From Rosenbergiella nectarea (GTDB taxonomy: Bacteria; Pseudomonadota; Gammaproteobacteria; Enterobacterales; Enterobacteriaceae), in assembly GCF_900111105.1 (NCBI RefSeq), contig NZ_FOGC01000006.1, forward strand, positions 62,001 to 126,000: 64,000 nt of DNA, in the 5' to 3' direction. The notes under the pieces are model-generated. The model worked only from the letters and a program-made list of their open reading frames with translations. It had not been told where the DNA came from and ran no database searches. Shown piece by piece: positions 52,539-61,362 of the stretch. How positions within the stretch are numbered: the stretch's first letter is position 1; each line of letters begins with the position of its first letter. The position numbers and the translations under genes are program-made.

Positions 52539-55442
52539 TTACCTATCCCCAGCCACCTTCCCTTGTGGTTGACAACATCCAGTGTCGCAGTCAGGTGCAC
52601 AACCCGCTGTCAAAATATTGCTACCGATAGGGAGCCAGTCGAGGAAATTAACATTCCCCCCCTGCCCATCTAACGGCAAATTAGCCTGGCTACAGCTTGC
52701 CCCGGAGAGTTCATAGAAGAGTGCTTGGCTTTGTTGTGCAACCCGTTGACCGCTTGCGCAAGTACTTTGCCACCCCACTCTCACTGGCGCGCGGTAGGCG
52801 GAACACCCGGCATTTGCTGCGGTCTCGTTTCGTCGCATCCACCCCTTTTCGACGACCGATGGCGGTCGCGCAGTGACTCGATAACCTAACGAGATTTGTT
52901 CACCCGGGAGTAACGTTTTCGGTATCGACTGAGTAAAGTGATAGGTAAAGCGTGGGTCTGAGGCCGGCAATATCATCTCGATATTCTCGGCATGTATCAG
53001 GCCATGATTCGAAAGGGTAAGGGTGCCCCGTTTCTCTGAACCGGGGGTTAACCCCGCTAAGTTTATCGCCGCTGGACTAAAAACTAGGACGGGAGCCGGC
53101 ACATCAGTCTGAAAGGTCGTAGTAAGCTCGATCTCATAACGATCATCAATTGTCGTCGGTTTTACCTCAAAATGAATAGTGACCGTTTGGTAATCAAGAA
53201 AAACAGACTGTACATTTTCCCCAGGATTAACAACCATTCTGCCCTGACGGCTTTGATGCTGATCGGTACTGATACGCCAAAGGTAGGTTCCCGGCGCAAG
53301 CCCCTCAATGGAAGCTTCCCCCTGTTCATTGCTGGTCAGAGTCCATAATTGACTCAGAACAGCTTCATTTTGTAAAACAATCGTTGCCCCATTGATGCCC
53401 GCAATGTCTTTCCCAGTCTTATCCTTCGTTGCGGTATAGATATCGGTAAGATGGAAGGACAACCGAGATTGCCCCGACTGACTGATCGCTAATTGCACCG
53501 GTAAGGAGAGTTCTGCTTGGCGGTCATCTTTTATCATTACCCGAAATCGATAATCTCCCTCATCCACCGTCGCCGGGGGAACTACCGTTAATTCAAATAA
53601 CAGGCTTTCCCCTTGGGCAAGAGTCCCCAGTAGGGTGGGTGACGAGAAGAATATCCAGTCAGGTGCCGGTTTACCCTGATCATCTACCAACCTTAACTGT
53701 AATTGTTCGGCAGGCCGGTTCCCCTCGTTTTTTAACTGCACAGTCTCGGTATGTAGGGTTCCCCGTGTTAAGCCGATATTGAGTCGTTGAGGACTAAGGG
53801 CCAGTTTGGCTCTATCAGGTACACGATGCCAGTTCACGCTGAGTTGGCCACGAGAATGATCGGCGGATAACGGACTTAGCGCAGTGAGGGTAACCTGCCC
53901 TTGACTCCCTGCTGTGGGTAAAATCGTTAGTTCAGTCGTCAGCTCGGCCTGTTTACCCGCCGCAATATCTATACCTGGCGTTTTACTCAGGCTTACCCCG
54001 GCAGGTAACCGCTTGCTAGGTTGATCCTTAGCCCTTAGCGTCCAATATAACCCTTTAACGGAGGCAGCGGTCGTCGCTTCACTACTGATCCTCATTGGTT
54101 CGTTGTTGCTCACCGCCAATGCTTGCTGTGTCGGGCTGAATAAGAGTTGTTCAACCCGGAATGATTGCTCTGGCTGAAAATGCAGCTCTTTTTCGTCAGG
54201 ATGCGTGACAGTAGCCTGCCATTGACCGTTATCGCTGAATTTAGGCATAAAGGAATAGTGGAAGTTACCCTCAGCATCGCTGTTAAGATGAAACGAGCGG
54301 ATCTGCTCGTCGCGACGTAGATGAAGGAGTAAGGGTTGCTGTTTAGCAGGCAATGTCCCTTCACGCGTCCATGCTTTCCCTTTCAAGACGATCGACTGGT
54401 CGGGCTGCCAGGAAACGGGCGGTGAAATATCCATGATTTCGGCTAAATAAGGGGAAGCTTGGATCGGTGGCGGTTCTCTTTGCAATAAAACCGTTTTAGT
54501 TATCGTGGTAGTACGGTTATCACGGTTTGCGATCACCGCTTTTAGCCGATAACGGCCTTTTTCATACGCTGTCGTCGGCCATGTTGTCCGCCATGGCGTT
54601 GTTAACTGTCGCGAAAGCCACTGTTCGTTGACAAAAAAATCGACCGAGGCAATGTGTTGAACCTCTGGAGCATCGGTGACGATTTCAATGTCAACCGCCT
54701 CCCCGCTCACTTCGTTACCCTCAGGTAAAAGATAATACCCCGTTGGCGGCGCCGCGAGAGTGAGATCAATAAAGGAGAAGTCAGCCTGTTTAGTGACGCG
54801 GTAATCAAGCGAGTCAGGTAACGGTGTAAATAAAATGGCCTGCTGATCCCCCACCGCGTACTGATCACGGTAGCCAATCTGGATAAATTTTAGGTTAGGC
54901 CCTTCGATACCAATGGTTGCATTACGACCCACCGTTGAGCTGCCTTGTTGGTTACGGTATTGGTACTTAATGCTGCCTGAACTCTCATCGAGTATGATTT
55001 GAAAATCGCCTACTGGCTGTCTGGCCAGTCCTGCGGTGAAATTGCTCCACTGCACGATAAATTGACGATTAGGGGCGACACCTTGGGTTTCATAGTGAAC
55101 ACGCCCATCTGTATTAAGATTGAAAAGATTTAAGCTATCCCAGAACACATACAGTGCTCGACGATTAGTGGGGAGAGGAAAATTATTATACGACGGAGCA
55201 ATATTACCGGATTCCATACTGAGAATTCCGTAACGGCTCACGACCACTTCATCAACCGGTTTACCGTAATAATTGAAACTAAAACCAATCGGGATACTCC
55301 CGACGGCAGCATACATACCAAATTCGACCAGTTTCACGGCGGAAAAAGCGGGGGATACCGCTATTCCACCGCATAACACCAACGCTACCGCCAAACGATG
55401 TAAGTAAGCACTGATCGTCAGCGTTCTTCTTGCTCTTTGCAT
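52539..55442 (-). CDS. Large exported beta-sandwich protein with nidogen-like and Ig-like domains
   Basis: This 967-residue protein has a signal peptide (residues 1-34, cleavage near AFSA). Residues about 40-215 resemble a nidogen-like domain (FSFNYYGKPVDEVVVSRYGILSM, FWDSL, FIVQWSNF). A bacterial Ig-like domain follows (about 245-325), then several immunoglobulin/CARDB-like sandwiches. A carboxypeptidase-regulatory-like segment lies near 690-750 (GATIVLQNE, GEASIEGLAPGTYLW). The tail after about 880 is Cys-rich with at least seven Cys (CAPDCDTGCC). It is probably a surface or periplasmic scaffold that works with the RHS protein encoded 48 bases downstream. No enzyme motif is seen. Confidence 0.75.
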   Translation of the reverse strand: MQRARRTLTISAYLHRLAVALVLCGGIAVSPAFSAVKLVEFGMYAAVGSIPIGFSFNYYGKPVDEVVVSRYGILSMESGNIAPSYNNFPLPTNRRALYVFWDSLNLFNLNTDGRVHYETQGVAPNRQFIVQWSNFTAGLARQPVGDFQIILDESSGSIKYQYRNQQGSSTVGRNATIGIEGPNLKFIQIGYRDQYAVGDQQAILFTPLPDSLDYRVTKQADFSFIDLTLAAPPTGYYLLPEGNEVSGEAVDIEIVTDAPEVQHIASVDFFVNEQWLSRQLTTPWRTTWPTTAYEKGRYRLKAVIANRDNRTTTITKTVLLQREPPPIQASPYLAEIMDISPPVSWQPDQSIVLKGKAWTREGTLPAKQQPLLLHLRRDEQIRSFHLNSDAEGNFHYSFMPKFSDNGQWQATVTHPDEKELHFQPEQSFRVEQLLFSPTQQALAVSNNEPMRISSEATTAASVKGLYWTLRAKDQPSKRLPAGVSLSKTPGIDIAAGKQAELTTELTILPTAGSQGQVTLTALSPLSADHSRGQLSVNWHRVPDRAKLALSPQRLNIGLTRGTLHTETVQLKNEGNRPAEQLQLRLVDDQGKPAPDWIFFSSPTLLGTLAQGESLLFELTVVPPATVDEGDYRFRVMIKDDRQAELSLPVQLAISQSGQSRLSFHLTDIYTATKDKTGKDIAGINGATIVLQNEAVLSQLWTLTSNEQGEASIEGLAPGTYLWRISTDQHQSRQGRMVVNPGENVQSVFLDYQTVTIHFEVKPTTIDDRYEIELTTTFQTDVPAPVLVFSPAAINLAGLTPGSEKRGTLTLSNHGLIHAENIEMILPASDPRFTYHFTQSIPKTLLPGEQISLGYRVTARPPSVVEKGWMRRNETAANAGCSAYRAPVRVGWQSTCASGQRVAQQSQALFYELSGASCSQANLPLDGQGGNVNFLDWLPIGSNILTAGCAPDCDTGCCQPQGKVAGDR

Positions 55443-55459
55443 AATTTTCGTCCTGAATA

Positions 55460-57640
55460 TTACGGCTTAGACGTAGCCTTGCTGGCCAACGCCGCTAACT
55501 CATCTTCAATCCATTGGTTAAAATCAACGTTAAGGGGATTTTTTTGCTGATATTCACTGACCACTATCGACTGCTGGGCCACATTATTGTCTACATTGTC
55601 GTCGAGGCTTTTGCTGCCGACCTGTGCAAAAAAATTCACCTTTTGTGGTCGAGCGTTAAGGCGCATGAATCCCTCTATTACCAGTACCCTTTGGCTGTTA
55701 GCCGCCATTTCACCAATATTCCACTCGCCCTTTTGCCAATAGCTGGGATGAGCGCTTAGCTCCCCCTGTTGAATCGACCAACTGCGATTTTTTTTGTGTG
55801 AGATACTGCGTATCGGCCAAGACACTTGAACGCGTACGTCTTTGGCTGACTGAGGTGAGAGATTATTAACGACCAGCATGACTGACCAGGGCTGATAACT
55901 CTGCGCCATAACGGCGGGGAAAATCCATTTGATCTCGAGATCAGCCTGACCAGTGTCTGGGAGAATCGCTGCCTGTTTAGCAAATAATAGTTGGTTAACC
56001 TTTTCACCCGGCGATAAGGCTATATCGCGGATCTGACCCGCAACAGCATGTCCAGAAGCCGTCCCTGGTGACGATTTACCGTCAACAAAACCGGTAAGAG
56101 GCTCAACGTTAACACTCCAGGTCCCTGCCGCCACCTTATCGAAACGGAAACGCCCAGATCTATCGGCTTTCACTTTTTGTAACCATCGCCGCCCCTGACT
56201 ATCGATACCTTTCAGCGTAAGCGGCACCTTAGCGACGCCCCGCTCTCCCTTATCCACTAGCCCGTTGCCATTCTTGTCATAAAATACTCTTCCCGTAATC
56301 TGTCCACTGTTCTCTTGTGAAGGTTCGGAAAATTCGGTAATGACGGTTTCTTCGCGACCGGGGGGTAAAAAGACATTGATGCTGTAGTGCCATTGCAGCT
56401 GTGCATTTCGCGTTTTTGATAACCAGGCATTGGCCAAAGGGAGGCTCGAACCGTCGCCACGATAGGCAGCGCGTAACGGTTTTTTTCCTTTCCAAGGATC
56501 GTCAATTTTTACGTAACGAAAATGAGCGTTTTTGGGCAGAGATAGGCTGAGGTAGTGATCTTTGCGTTGGCTTGTCGTGTCGATTGATACATCGCTGACC
56601 TCTGTGTCGTCCCCTTCAGAACTGAACAAACGAAGTCCATTGCCTTCAATGACCAAGAAATCGAGAATATCGTCCCGGCCCGCACGGGTATCTAACACAT
56701 CATGTAATAAATACCACTGACGAGTCTGTTTAATGAGTGAAGTCAGTTCCCCCCCGAGCGCGTCACCATGGCGAATGGACGCAGTGAAATCAACAAATCG
56801 TCCTGAAAGCTGGGAAGTCATAATCCACCGCCCCACGCGAGCAGTGTCAGGATCAATATTGCCAAGATTCAATTGCATACGTCGTTCAGCCGGTTGTGCC
56901 CCCACCTGTGTCGATAAGAGCTTCCACTGCGTAAGGAGATTCTGTTGATTTTCACGAATAGTCGGTTGCGCCGATTCGATGGTTGTCGCGATGGAGGGGC
57001 TCGCCCCACTATTTTTAACGCGTACGCCTAGCATAAACGGGATCGGTGGTTCAATTTCCGCGGTGAAAGGATCATCGCCATAGACCTCGCCAGGAAGGAA
57101 GTAATCGACGGTAAGTTCAGGAAGCGGTTTCACCATGATGGCAACTGGCTGGACGTCAAACTCTTCTCGGCGTTCCCCTTGGGTATAGCTGACTTTTGCC
57201 GCCAAGTAGTAACGCGTAGTGGCGCTCACTGCCGCCCCTCTGGTCGGAATAATTTGCCAATGCAGCGTCTCCGCGCGCTGAGCCGTGACCGTGGATAGAT
57301 CCATCGACGGAGCAAGTAACTGGTAAAAAAAACTCGCCTGACTCGATACACTTTCCATTGAAGCCTGGACTGGCTGCAATTGCGTGTCTAAAAAGCGTAA
57401 TTCGACCTTAACGTCGGTCAGAGGTAAGGGGCTAGCGTTATGTAAGGTCAGTCTTGCATCGAACGCTTGACGCTCGAAAGTAGCCTGCTGGCTCAAGCTA
57501 AATTTTATTTCTGCGCACTGTGCTTCTGTGGCTCGCGCAGCAGAGCACGAATTCATTAAAGAAATAACGATTACACCACAGTAAATAAGGAACCGGCGAA
57601 TAAGAGAATAAAGGCGGGTAAATTGTCGTTCAGTAGGCAT
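55460..57640 (-). CDS. Exported protein with SdrD-B-like and CARDB-like domains
   Basis: This 726-residue protein has a signal peptide (hydrophobic core FLIYCGVIVISLM, cleavage near ARA at about 38). N-terminal beta-sandwich regions (about 45-190) have alternating hydrophobic strands. A SdrD-B-like domain lies at about 445-515 (GRVFYDKNGNGLVDKGERGVAKVPLTL, GRFRFDKVAAGTWSV). A CARDB/DUF11-like domain at about 575-690 follows. There is no membrane anchor or sorting motif at the C terminus. It is the first gene of the RHS operon, with GGAG 7 bases before the ATG and 17 bases to the next gene. The role is unknown; I infer a surface accessory. Confidence 0.75.
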   Translation of the reverse strand: MPTERQFTRLYSLIRRFLIYCGVIVISLMNSCSAARATEAQCAEIKFSLSQQATFERQAFDARLTLHNASPLPLTDVKVELRFLDTQLQPVQASMESVSSQASFFYQLLAPSMDLSTVTAQRAETLHWQIIPTRGAAVSATTRYYLAAKVSYTQGERREEFDVQPVAIMVKPLPELTVDYFLPGEVYGDDPFTAEIEPPIPFMLGVRVKNSGASPSIATTIESAQPTIRENQQNLLTQWKLLSTQVGAQPAERRMQLNLGNIDPDTARVGRWIMTSQLSGRFVDFTASIRHGDALGGELTSLIKQTRQWYLLHDVLDTRAGRDDILDFLVIEGNGLRLFSSEGDDTEVSDVSIDTTSQRKDHYLSLSLPKNAHFRYVKIDDPWKGKKPLRAAYRGDGSSLPLANAWLSKTRNAQLQWHYSINVFLPPGREETVITEFSEPSQENSGQITGRVFYDKNGNGLVDKGERGVAKVPLTLKGIDSQGRRWLQKVKADRSGRFRFDKVAAGTWSVNVEPLTGFVDGKSSPGTASGHAVAGQIRDIALSPGEKVNQLLFAKQAAILPDTGQADLEIKWIFPAVMAQSYQPWSVMLVVNNLSPQSAKDVRVQVSWPIRSISHKKNRSWSIQQGELSAHPSYWQKGEWNIGEMAANSQRVLVIEGFMRLNARPQKVNFFAQVGSKSLDDNVDNNVAQQSIVVSEYQQKNPLNVDFNQWIEDELAALASKATSKP

Positions 57641-57724
57641 CCTTGCGCTCCATAGGTGTTGGTGACACCAAAGGTCTGTGCATTCCTTGCACGTTACTGT
57701 CTATAAAGCATACTACGTAGGCTA

Positions 57725-57763
57725 ATCACAACAAATATAATAGTTATCTACGCTATTTGTGAT
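57725..57763. promoter_or_regulatory. Inverted heptamers upstream of the RHS operon
   Basis: ATCACAA and TTGTGAT are inverted and separated by 25 bases in AT-rich DNA, about 85 bases before the first operon gene. They could bind a dimeric regulator; the half-sites share TGTGA with CRP sites but the spacing does not fit one CRP site. Confidence 0.3.
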
Positions 57764-57772
57764 CGTTATTAT

Positions 57773-57807
57773 AAAAAAACCGCGAGTCGGTTAACTTCCG
57801 ATCGCGG
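57773..57807 (-). terminator. Terminator of luxS
   Basis: On the minus strand a stem CCGCGA/TCGCGG plus TCGG/CCGA with one bulged base is followed by seven T. It lies about 30 bases after the luxS stop, insulating the RHS operon from luxS. Confidence 0.85.
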
Positions 57808-57837
57808 CTTATTGACAGTTGATTGGCGTAGAAGACG

Positions 57838-58353
57838 TTAGATTTCTAGCTCTTTCAACGTTTCAGGAGGAAGTTCTAATTCTTGATTGTGGTTTACGCG
57901 CACATCATGGGAGATAATATGGCGAGCAATATCTTGCGCTTCGCTCAGGGAGTGCATCTCGTAAGTTCCGCATTGGTACTCGTTCAGTTCGGGAATTTTC
58001 TTCTGGTCCTGAACTTTCAGCACGTCTTCCATCGCTGCTTTCCATGCGGTGGCCACGCGTTGTTCGGCTGGCGTACCAATCAGGCTCATGTAGAAACCGG
58101 TCCGGCATCCCATTGGCGAAATATCGATAATCTCTACACCGTCGCCATTCAAGTGATTACGCATAAAGCCGGCAAATAGGTGTTCCAGCGTATGGATACC
58201 GCGCTCAGGCATCACTTCTTTATTAGGAATACAGAAACGGAGGTCGAATACGGTGATGGTATCGCCATGTGGGGTATTCATGGTCTTTGCCACACGTACT
58301 GCAGGCGCAGCCATACGGGTGTGGTCTACTGTAAAGCTATCCAATAACGGCAT
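57838..58353 (-). CDS. luxS: S-ribosylhomocysteine lyase LuxS
   Basis: This 171-residue iron enzyme (same length as E. coli LuxS) splits S-ribosylhomocysteine to homocysteine and DPD, the precursor of autoinducer 2. The metal motif HTLEH (about 54-58) and the third ligand Cys in [12 protein letters not shown] (about 128) are visible. The start [14 protein letters not shown] is canonical. It lies downstream of the micA sRNA gene, which is on the opposite strand. Confidence 0.98.
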   Translation of the reverse strand: MPLLDSFTVDHTRMAAPAVRVAKTMNTPHGDTITVFDLRFCIPNKEVMPERGIHTLEHLFAGFMRNHLNGDGVEIIDISPMGCRTGFYMSLIGTPAEQRVATAWKAAMEDVLKVQDQKKIPELNEYQCGTYEMHSLSEAQDIARHIISHDVRVNHNQELELPPETLKELEI

Positions 58354-58386
58354 ATTTCACCTCGCTAAAAAAAATTTTCGATTTGA

Positions 58387-58414
58387 TGAACTTTTTACAC
58401 TCTACGACGTCTTA
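58387..58414 (+). promoter_or_regulatory. Sigma-E-type promoter of micA
   Basis: A TGAACTT -35 and a TCTTA -10 are separated by 16 bases, and the inferred micA 5' end lies 7 bases further. This matches the sigma-E consensus (GAACTT, TCTNA), which drives micA in E. coli. Confidence 0.8.
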
Positions 58415-58420
58415 ATTTAT

Positions 58421-58491
58421 GAAAGACGCGCATTTGTTATCATCATCCTGACAACTAAGATGTTATTCGGCCACAATGAAGTGGCCTTTTT
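58421..58491 (+). ncRNA. micA: MicA small regulatory RNA
   Basis: Located between luxS and gshA on the opposite strand, exactly as in E. coli. The 5' region GAAAGACGCGCATTTGTTAT is the same as E. coli MicA from memory and contains the seed that pairs with ompA mRNA. A short A/T-rich middle follows, then the terminator GGCCAC-AATGAA-GTGGCC with TTTTT. About 71 nt, near the 72 nt of E. coli MicA. With Hfq, MicA represses outer-membrane protein synthesis during envelope stress. Confidence 0.93.
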
Positions 58492-58507
58492 CTTGCCTGC
58501 TAATCGG

Positions 58508-60070
58508 CTATCCCTTACGAGAAGCAAGATATTCTTCAAAAGAGAGTGTATCGCTCGCTTCAATGTTCTGCTGCTCGGTGATCGACTCTGCGGCTTTCTC
58601 TGCAAAAATATCGGCGTTTAAGATTTCTAAAGGTTCTTGTCGCAATGCTTGACGGTAGTTCTCTGCCAACGTTATCCCACTGCCAATAAACCCTTCTTGC
58701 TTAATCACACTTAAAATTTTACCTGAATAGGTACTTTCAGGATCAGTAATCATGCCACCTAAGGTCTGGCACGTCGTCTGATAAGCGGTGTCCTCTCCCT
58801 GATCCAGGATCTTAGCGATTGAGACTAATCCATCGAACAGTGCTGACCCTGCCTCCTGCAACGAGAAATCCTGCTGTCCACACTCCGCTTTCAATTTAAG
58901 GCCTGGTCTACGCCCTTCTAAAATAACGGTATTCCAATTACCTTTCACGAAGCTTAGCTGAGCTTGATCCATCTCTGGCGAATCGATCAATGCACACCAG
59001 ATCAGGAACAGATCGAGAAAACGGACTTGTTCTTCACTGATCCCCGTGGCAGAGAATGGGTTGATATCCAATGAACGCACTTCGATATATTCGATTCCTC
59101 CGCGCTTCAATGCATCGGAAGGGGCTTCCCCACGACGAATAACACGCTTAGGACGGATAGGCGCGTAAAGTTCGTTCTCGATTTGTAAGACGTTAGTATT
59201 GAGTTGAATACGCCGCTGCTGAGCGTCAAACAACCCCATGTTCTCGTAAGCGTCTGACGGGGTAGCTATCGCTCTTTTTAAACCCGCCACGTACTCATCT
59301 AAAGAGTTAAAGGAGATTTCCAGACCGCTTTGCGATTTATTCGTGTAACCCAGATCGCTAAGCCGTAGCGATGTTGCGTAAGGGAACCAACGAGCCCCTT
59401 GCCCATCACTTTCCATCGTCTTCGATACTGGATTATCACCTAAGAAGCTTTCACAGACAGCCGGCGAAGCACCAAATAGATACGGAATAATCCAGCCAAA
59501 ACGATAGTAGTTACGAATAAGGCGTAAATAACCGTCCGAGGCAATCTCTTGTACAGGTCGAGTGTCATTGTCAGCAAGCGCTCTCGCTTCCCAAAAGGCG
59601 GTGGGTAAGGAGAAATTATAATGAATACCTGAAATGACCTGCATCAGGGAGCCGTAGCGATGTTTTAGGCCCTGACGATAGATGTGCTTCATTCTGCCGA
59701 GATTAGAGGAGCCATATTCGGCTAATGCAATAGTTTCCGTATCGGTGATCGTTCCTGGGATACTGAACGGCCAAAGCCTCTCGTCGCCAATATTTTTCGC
59801 AACGTGGCGATGCAGGTCACGTAAAAACGTCAGCAGATGGGGGATATCGCGATCGACAGGTGTGACAAACTCCATTAATGATTCAGCAAAATCAGTAATT
59901 ATCCAATCGTGGGTCAGTGCTGATCCAAGCGCTATAGGATGGCCTTGTTCTGATAATGAGCCGTCAGCCCGAACACGAAGGGATTCCCGTTCGATTCCTC
60001 GTCCAATCCCAGTTAAGAGCTGTGGCTGTTGTTGTAGCCAGCGTAACGCTTTAGTAACGTCAGGTAACAC
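58508..60070 (-). CDS. gshA: Glutamate-cysteine ligase
   Basis: This 520-residue enzyme (E. coli 518) makes gamma-glutamylcysteine, the first step of glutathione synthesis. Conserved segments are GIGRGIERESLRV (about 22-34), SGIHYNFSLP (about 147), YATSLRLSDLGYTNKSQSGL and RPKRVIRRGEAPSDALKRGGIEYIEVRSLDINPF. The start is taken at GTG 60070, which has GGGAGG 5 bases upstream and gives VLPDVTKALRWL, matching other GshA N termini. An ATG at 60109 would add 13 residues but has no ribosome binding site. Confidence 0.95.
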   Translation of the reverse strand: MLPDVTKALRWLQQQPQLLTGIGRGIERESLRVRADGSLSEQGHPIALGSALTHDWIITDFAESLMEFVTPVDRDIPHLLTFLRDLHRHVAKNIGDERLWPFSIPGTITDTETIALAEYGSSNLGRMKHIYRQGLKHRYGSLMQVISGIHYNFSLPTAFWEARALADNDTRPVQEIASDGYLRLIRNYYRFGWIIPYLFGASPAVCESFLGDNPVSKTMESDGQGARWFPYATSLRLSDLGYTNKSQSGLEISFNSLDEYVAGLKRAIATPSDAYENMGLFDAQQRRIQLNTNVLQIENELYAPIRPKRVIRRGEAPSDALKRGGIEYIEVRSLDINPFSATGISEEQVRFLDLFLIWCALIDSPEMDQAQLSFVKGNWNTVILEGRRPGLKLKAECGQQDFSLQEAGSALFDGLVSIAKILDQGEDTAYQTTCQTLGGMITDPESTYSGKILSVIKQEGFIGSGITLAENYRQALRQEPLEILNADIFAEKAAESITEQQNIEASDTLSFEEYLASRKG

Positions 60071-60252
60071 TGACACCTCCCTTGGTGAAAGTCTTTTTAA
60101 TTCAATCATTAGTCTGACAATACTCTAGCCGATTGTCAGCCAGTTGTCGCGGACATGAGTAAACCTTAGATGCTATGGCAGTAAAAAGCTATCTTAGCGC
60201 AGAACAATTGAATTATTTAATAAAGATTATAGATTTAGGGAAGAAAAGCGAA

Positions 60253-60329
60253 TGGTGCATCCGGGAGGATTCGAACCTCCGACCGCTCGGTTCGTAGCCG
60301 AGTACTCTATCCAGCTGAGCTACGGATGC
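60253..60329 (-). tRNA. tRNA-Arg(ACG)
   Basis: A 77-nt tRNA with CCA encoded. The 5' end is GCATCCGTAGCTCAGC, the anticodon loop CTACGAA carries ACG, and the T-arm is GGTTCGAATCC. It is the third of three near-identical copies, equivalent to the E. coli argQ/Z/Y/V cluster. Confidence 0.97.
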
Positions 60330-60376
60330 AGAGTATGGGGGTAAAACGGGGTAGTGATTTATTTCATTACGAATAA

Positions 60377-60453
60377 TGGTGCATCCGGGAGGATTCGAAC
60401 CTCCGACCGCTCGGTTCGTAGCCGAGTACTCTATCCAGCTGAGCTACGGATGC
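60377..60453 (-). tRNA. tRNA-Arg(ACG)
   Basis: A 77-nt copy identical in its visible sequence to the neighbouring tRNA-Arg genes, with anticodon ACG and encoded CCA. The spacers on either side are not repeated. Confidence 0.97.
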
Positions 60454-60515
60454 ATTACAGAATTCTTGTAACTGACAGGTAACAAACTTACCGAAGAAGT
60501 GTGTAACAACCATTA

Positions 60516-60592
60516 TGGTGCATCCGGGAGGATTCGAACCTCCGACCGCTCGGTTCGTAGCCGAGTACTCTATCCAGCTGAGCTACGGATGC
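60516..60592 (-). tRNA. tRNA-Arg(ACG)
   Basis: A 77-nt copy identical to the other two, with anticodon ACG and encoded CCA. It is first of the Arg genes after tRNA-Ser, which lies only 5 bases upstream, so they are processed from one transcript. Confidence 0.97.
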
Positions 60593-60597
60593 GTAAA

Positions 60598-60690
60598 TGG
60601 CGGTGAGGGAGGGATTCGAACCCTCGATGCAGCTTTTGACCGCATACTCCCTTAGCAGGGGAGCGCCTTCAGCCTCTCGGCCACCTCACC
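60598..60690 (-). tRNA. serV: tRNA-Ser(GCT)
   Basis: A 93-nt class II tRNA with a long variable arm. The 5' end is GGTGAGGTGGCCGAGAGG, the anticodon is GCT within CTGCTAA, and CCA is encoded. The position downstream of csrA and before the tRNA-Arg genes is that of E. coli serV. Confidence 0.97.
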
Positions 60691-60864
60691 AATTTACTTC
60701 TTAACTTAGCACCGAGAGAAACTTGCGTAACCGTTCGTTGCTGCGTTGGCGCACATATTACTTTCCCCGACTTATAAGTCAAACACTTTTTCGAGAAGAT
60801 TGTTTGTTTGCACAAAACCGCAGCAATTCGCGCATTTACTCGGCGTTTTTCTTTTATAATACAT

Positions 60865-60902
60865 AAAAAAACGGCTGCAAACATAATTATGTTTTACAGC
60901 CG
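60865..60902 (-). terminator. Terminator of csrA
   Basis: On the minus strand CGGCTG and CAGCCG enclose an inner AAACATA/TATGTTT stem, followed by a run of seven T. It lies about 35 bases after the csrA stop. Confidence 0.88.
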
Positions 60903-60935
60903 CTTCGCAACCTGCCCCTGGTGAGTGCAGAGAGA

Positions 60936-61121
60936 TTAGTACTCAGAGTCCTGAGTTTTTTCAGCTTGGATACGTTGGTAAATCTCTTCACGGTGCACCG
61001 AAACCTCTTTAGGTGCATTAACACCGATTCTGACTTGGTTCCCTTTAACACCGAGTACTGTCACTGTTACCTCATCACCGATCATGAGGGTTTCACCCAC
61101 TCGACGAGTTAGAATAAGCAT
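60936..61121 (-). CDS. csrA: Carbon storage regulator CsrA
   Basis: This 61-residue RNA-binding dimer (same length as E. coli CsrA) binds GGA motifs in mRNA leaders and controls glycogen, motility and biofilm genes. The N terminus [20 protein letters not shown] and the conserved [14 protein letters not shown] are seen. The upstream gap of 241 bases to alaS holds its promoters; a long ribosome-binding segment CAAGGAG precedes the ATG. Confidence 0.99.
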   Translation of the reverse strand: MLILTRRVGETLMIGDEVTVTVLGVKGNQVRIGVNAPKEVSVHREEIYQRIQAEKTQDSEY

Positions 61122-61362
61122 TCTTTGCTCCTTGAAAGATTAAAAGAGTCGGGTTTCTGCACAACCCGGCACATCCATCGTTAACGCTAAGTAATTAGGA
61201 CAGTATTTTATTAATAAAATTCACTCAATCCGTAATAACTCATGCTTGATAATAGTTTAGCCGAAATACACAGTTCTTACCTGACTTTATCAAGAGATTC
61301 ATTAAATGATTTTATAATGAGCCCAACAGAGTGTGTTGGGCCATTAGCCAAATCAACTTAAC

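Noticed and set aside
60253-60592. Three long, near-identical repeats with unique spacers, superficially CRISPR-like
   Set aside because: Each repeat folds as a complete tRNA-Arg(ACG) with encoded CCA, in the known arg/ser tRNA location.
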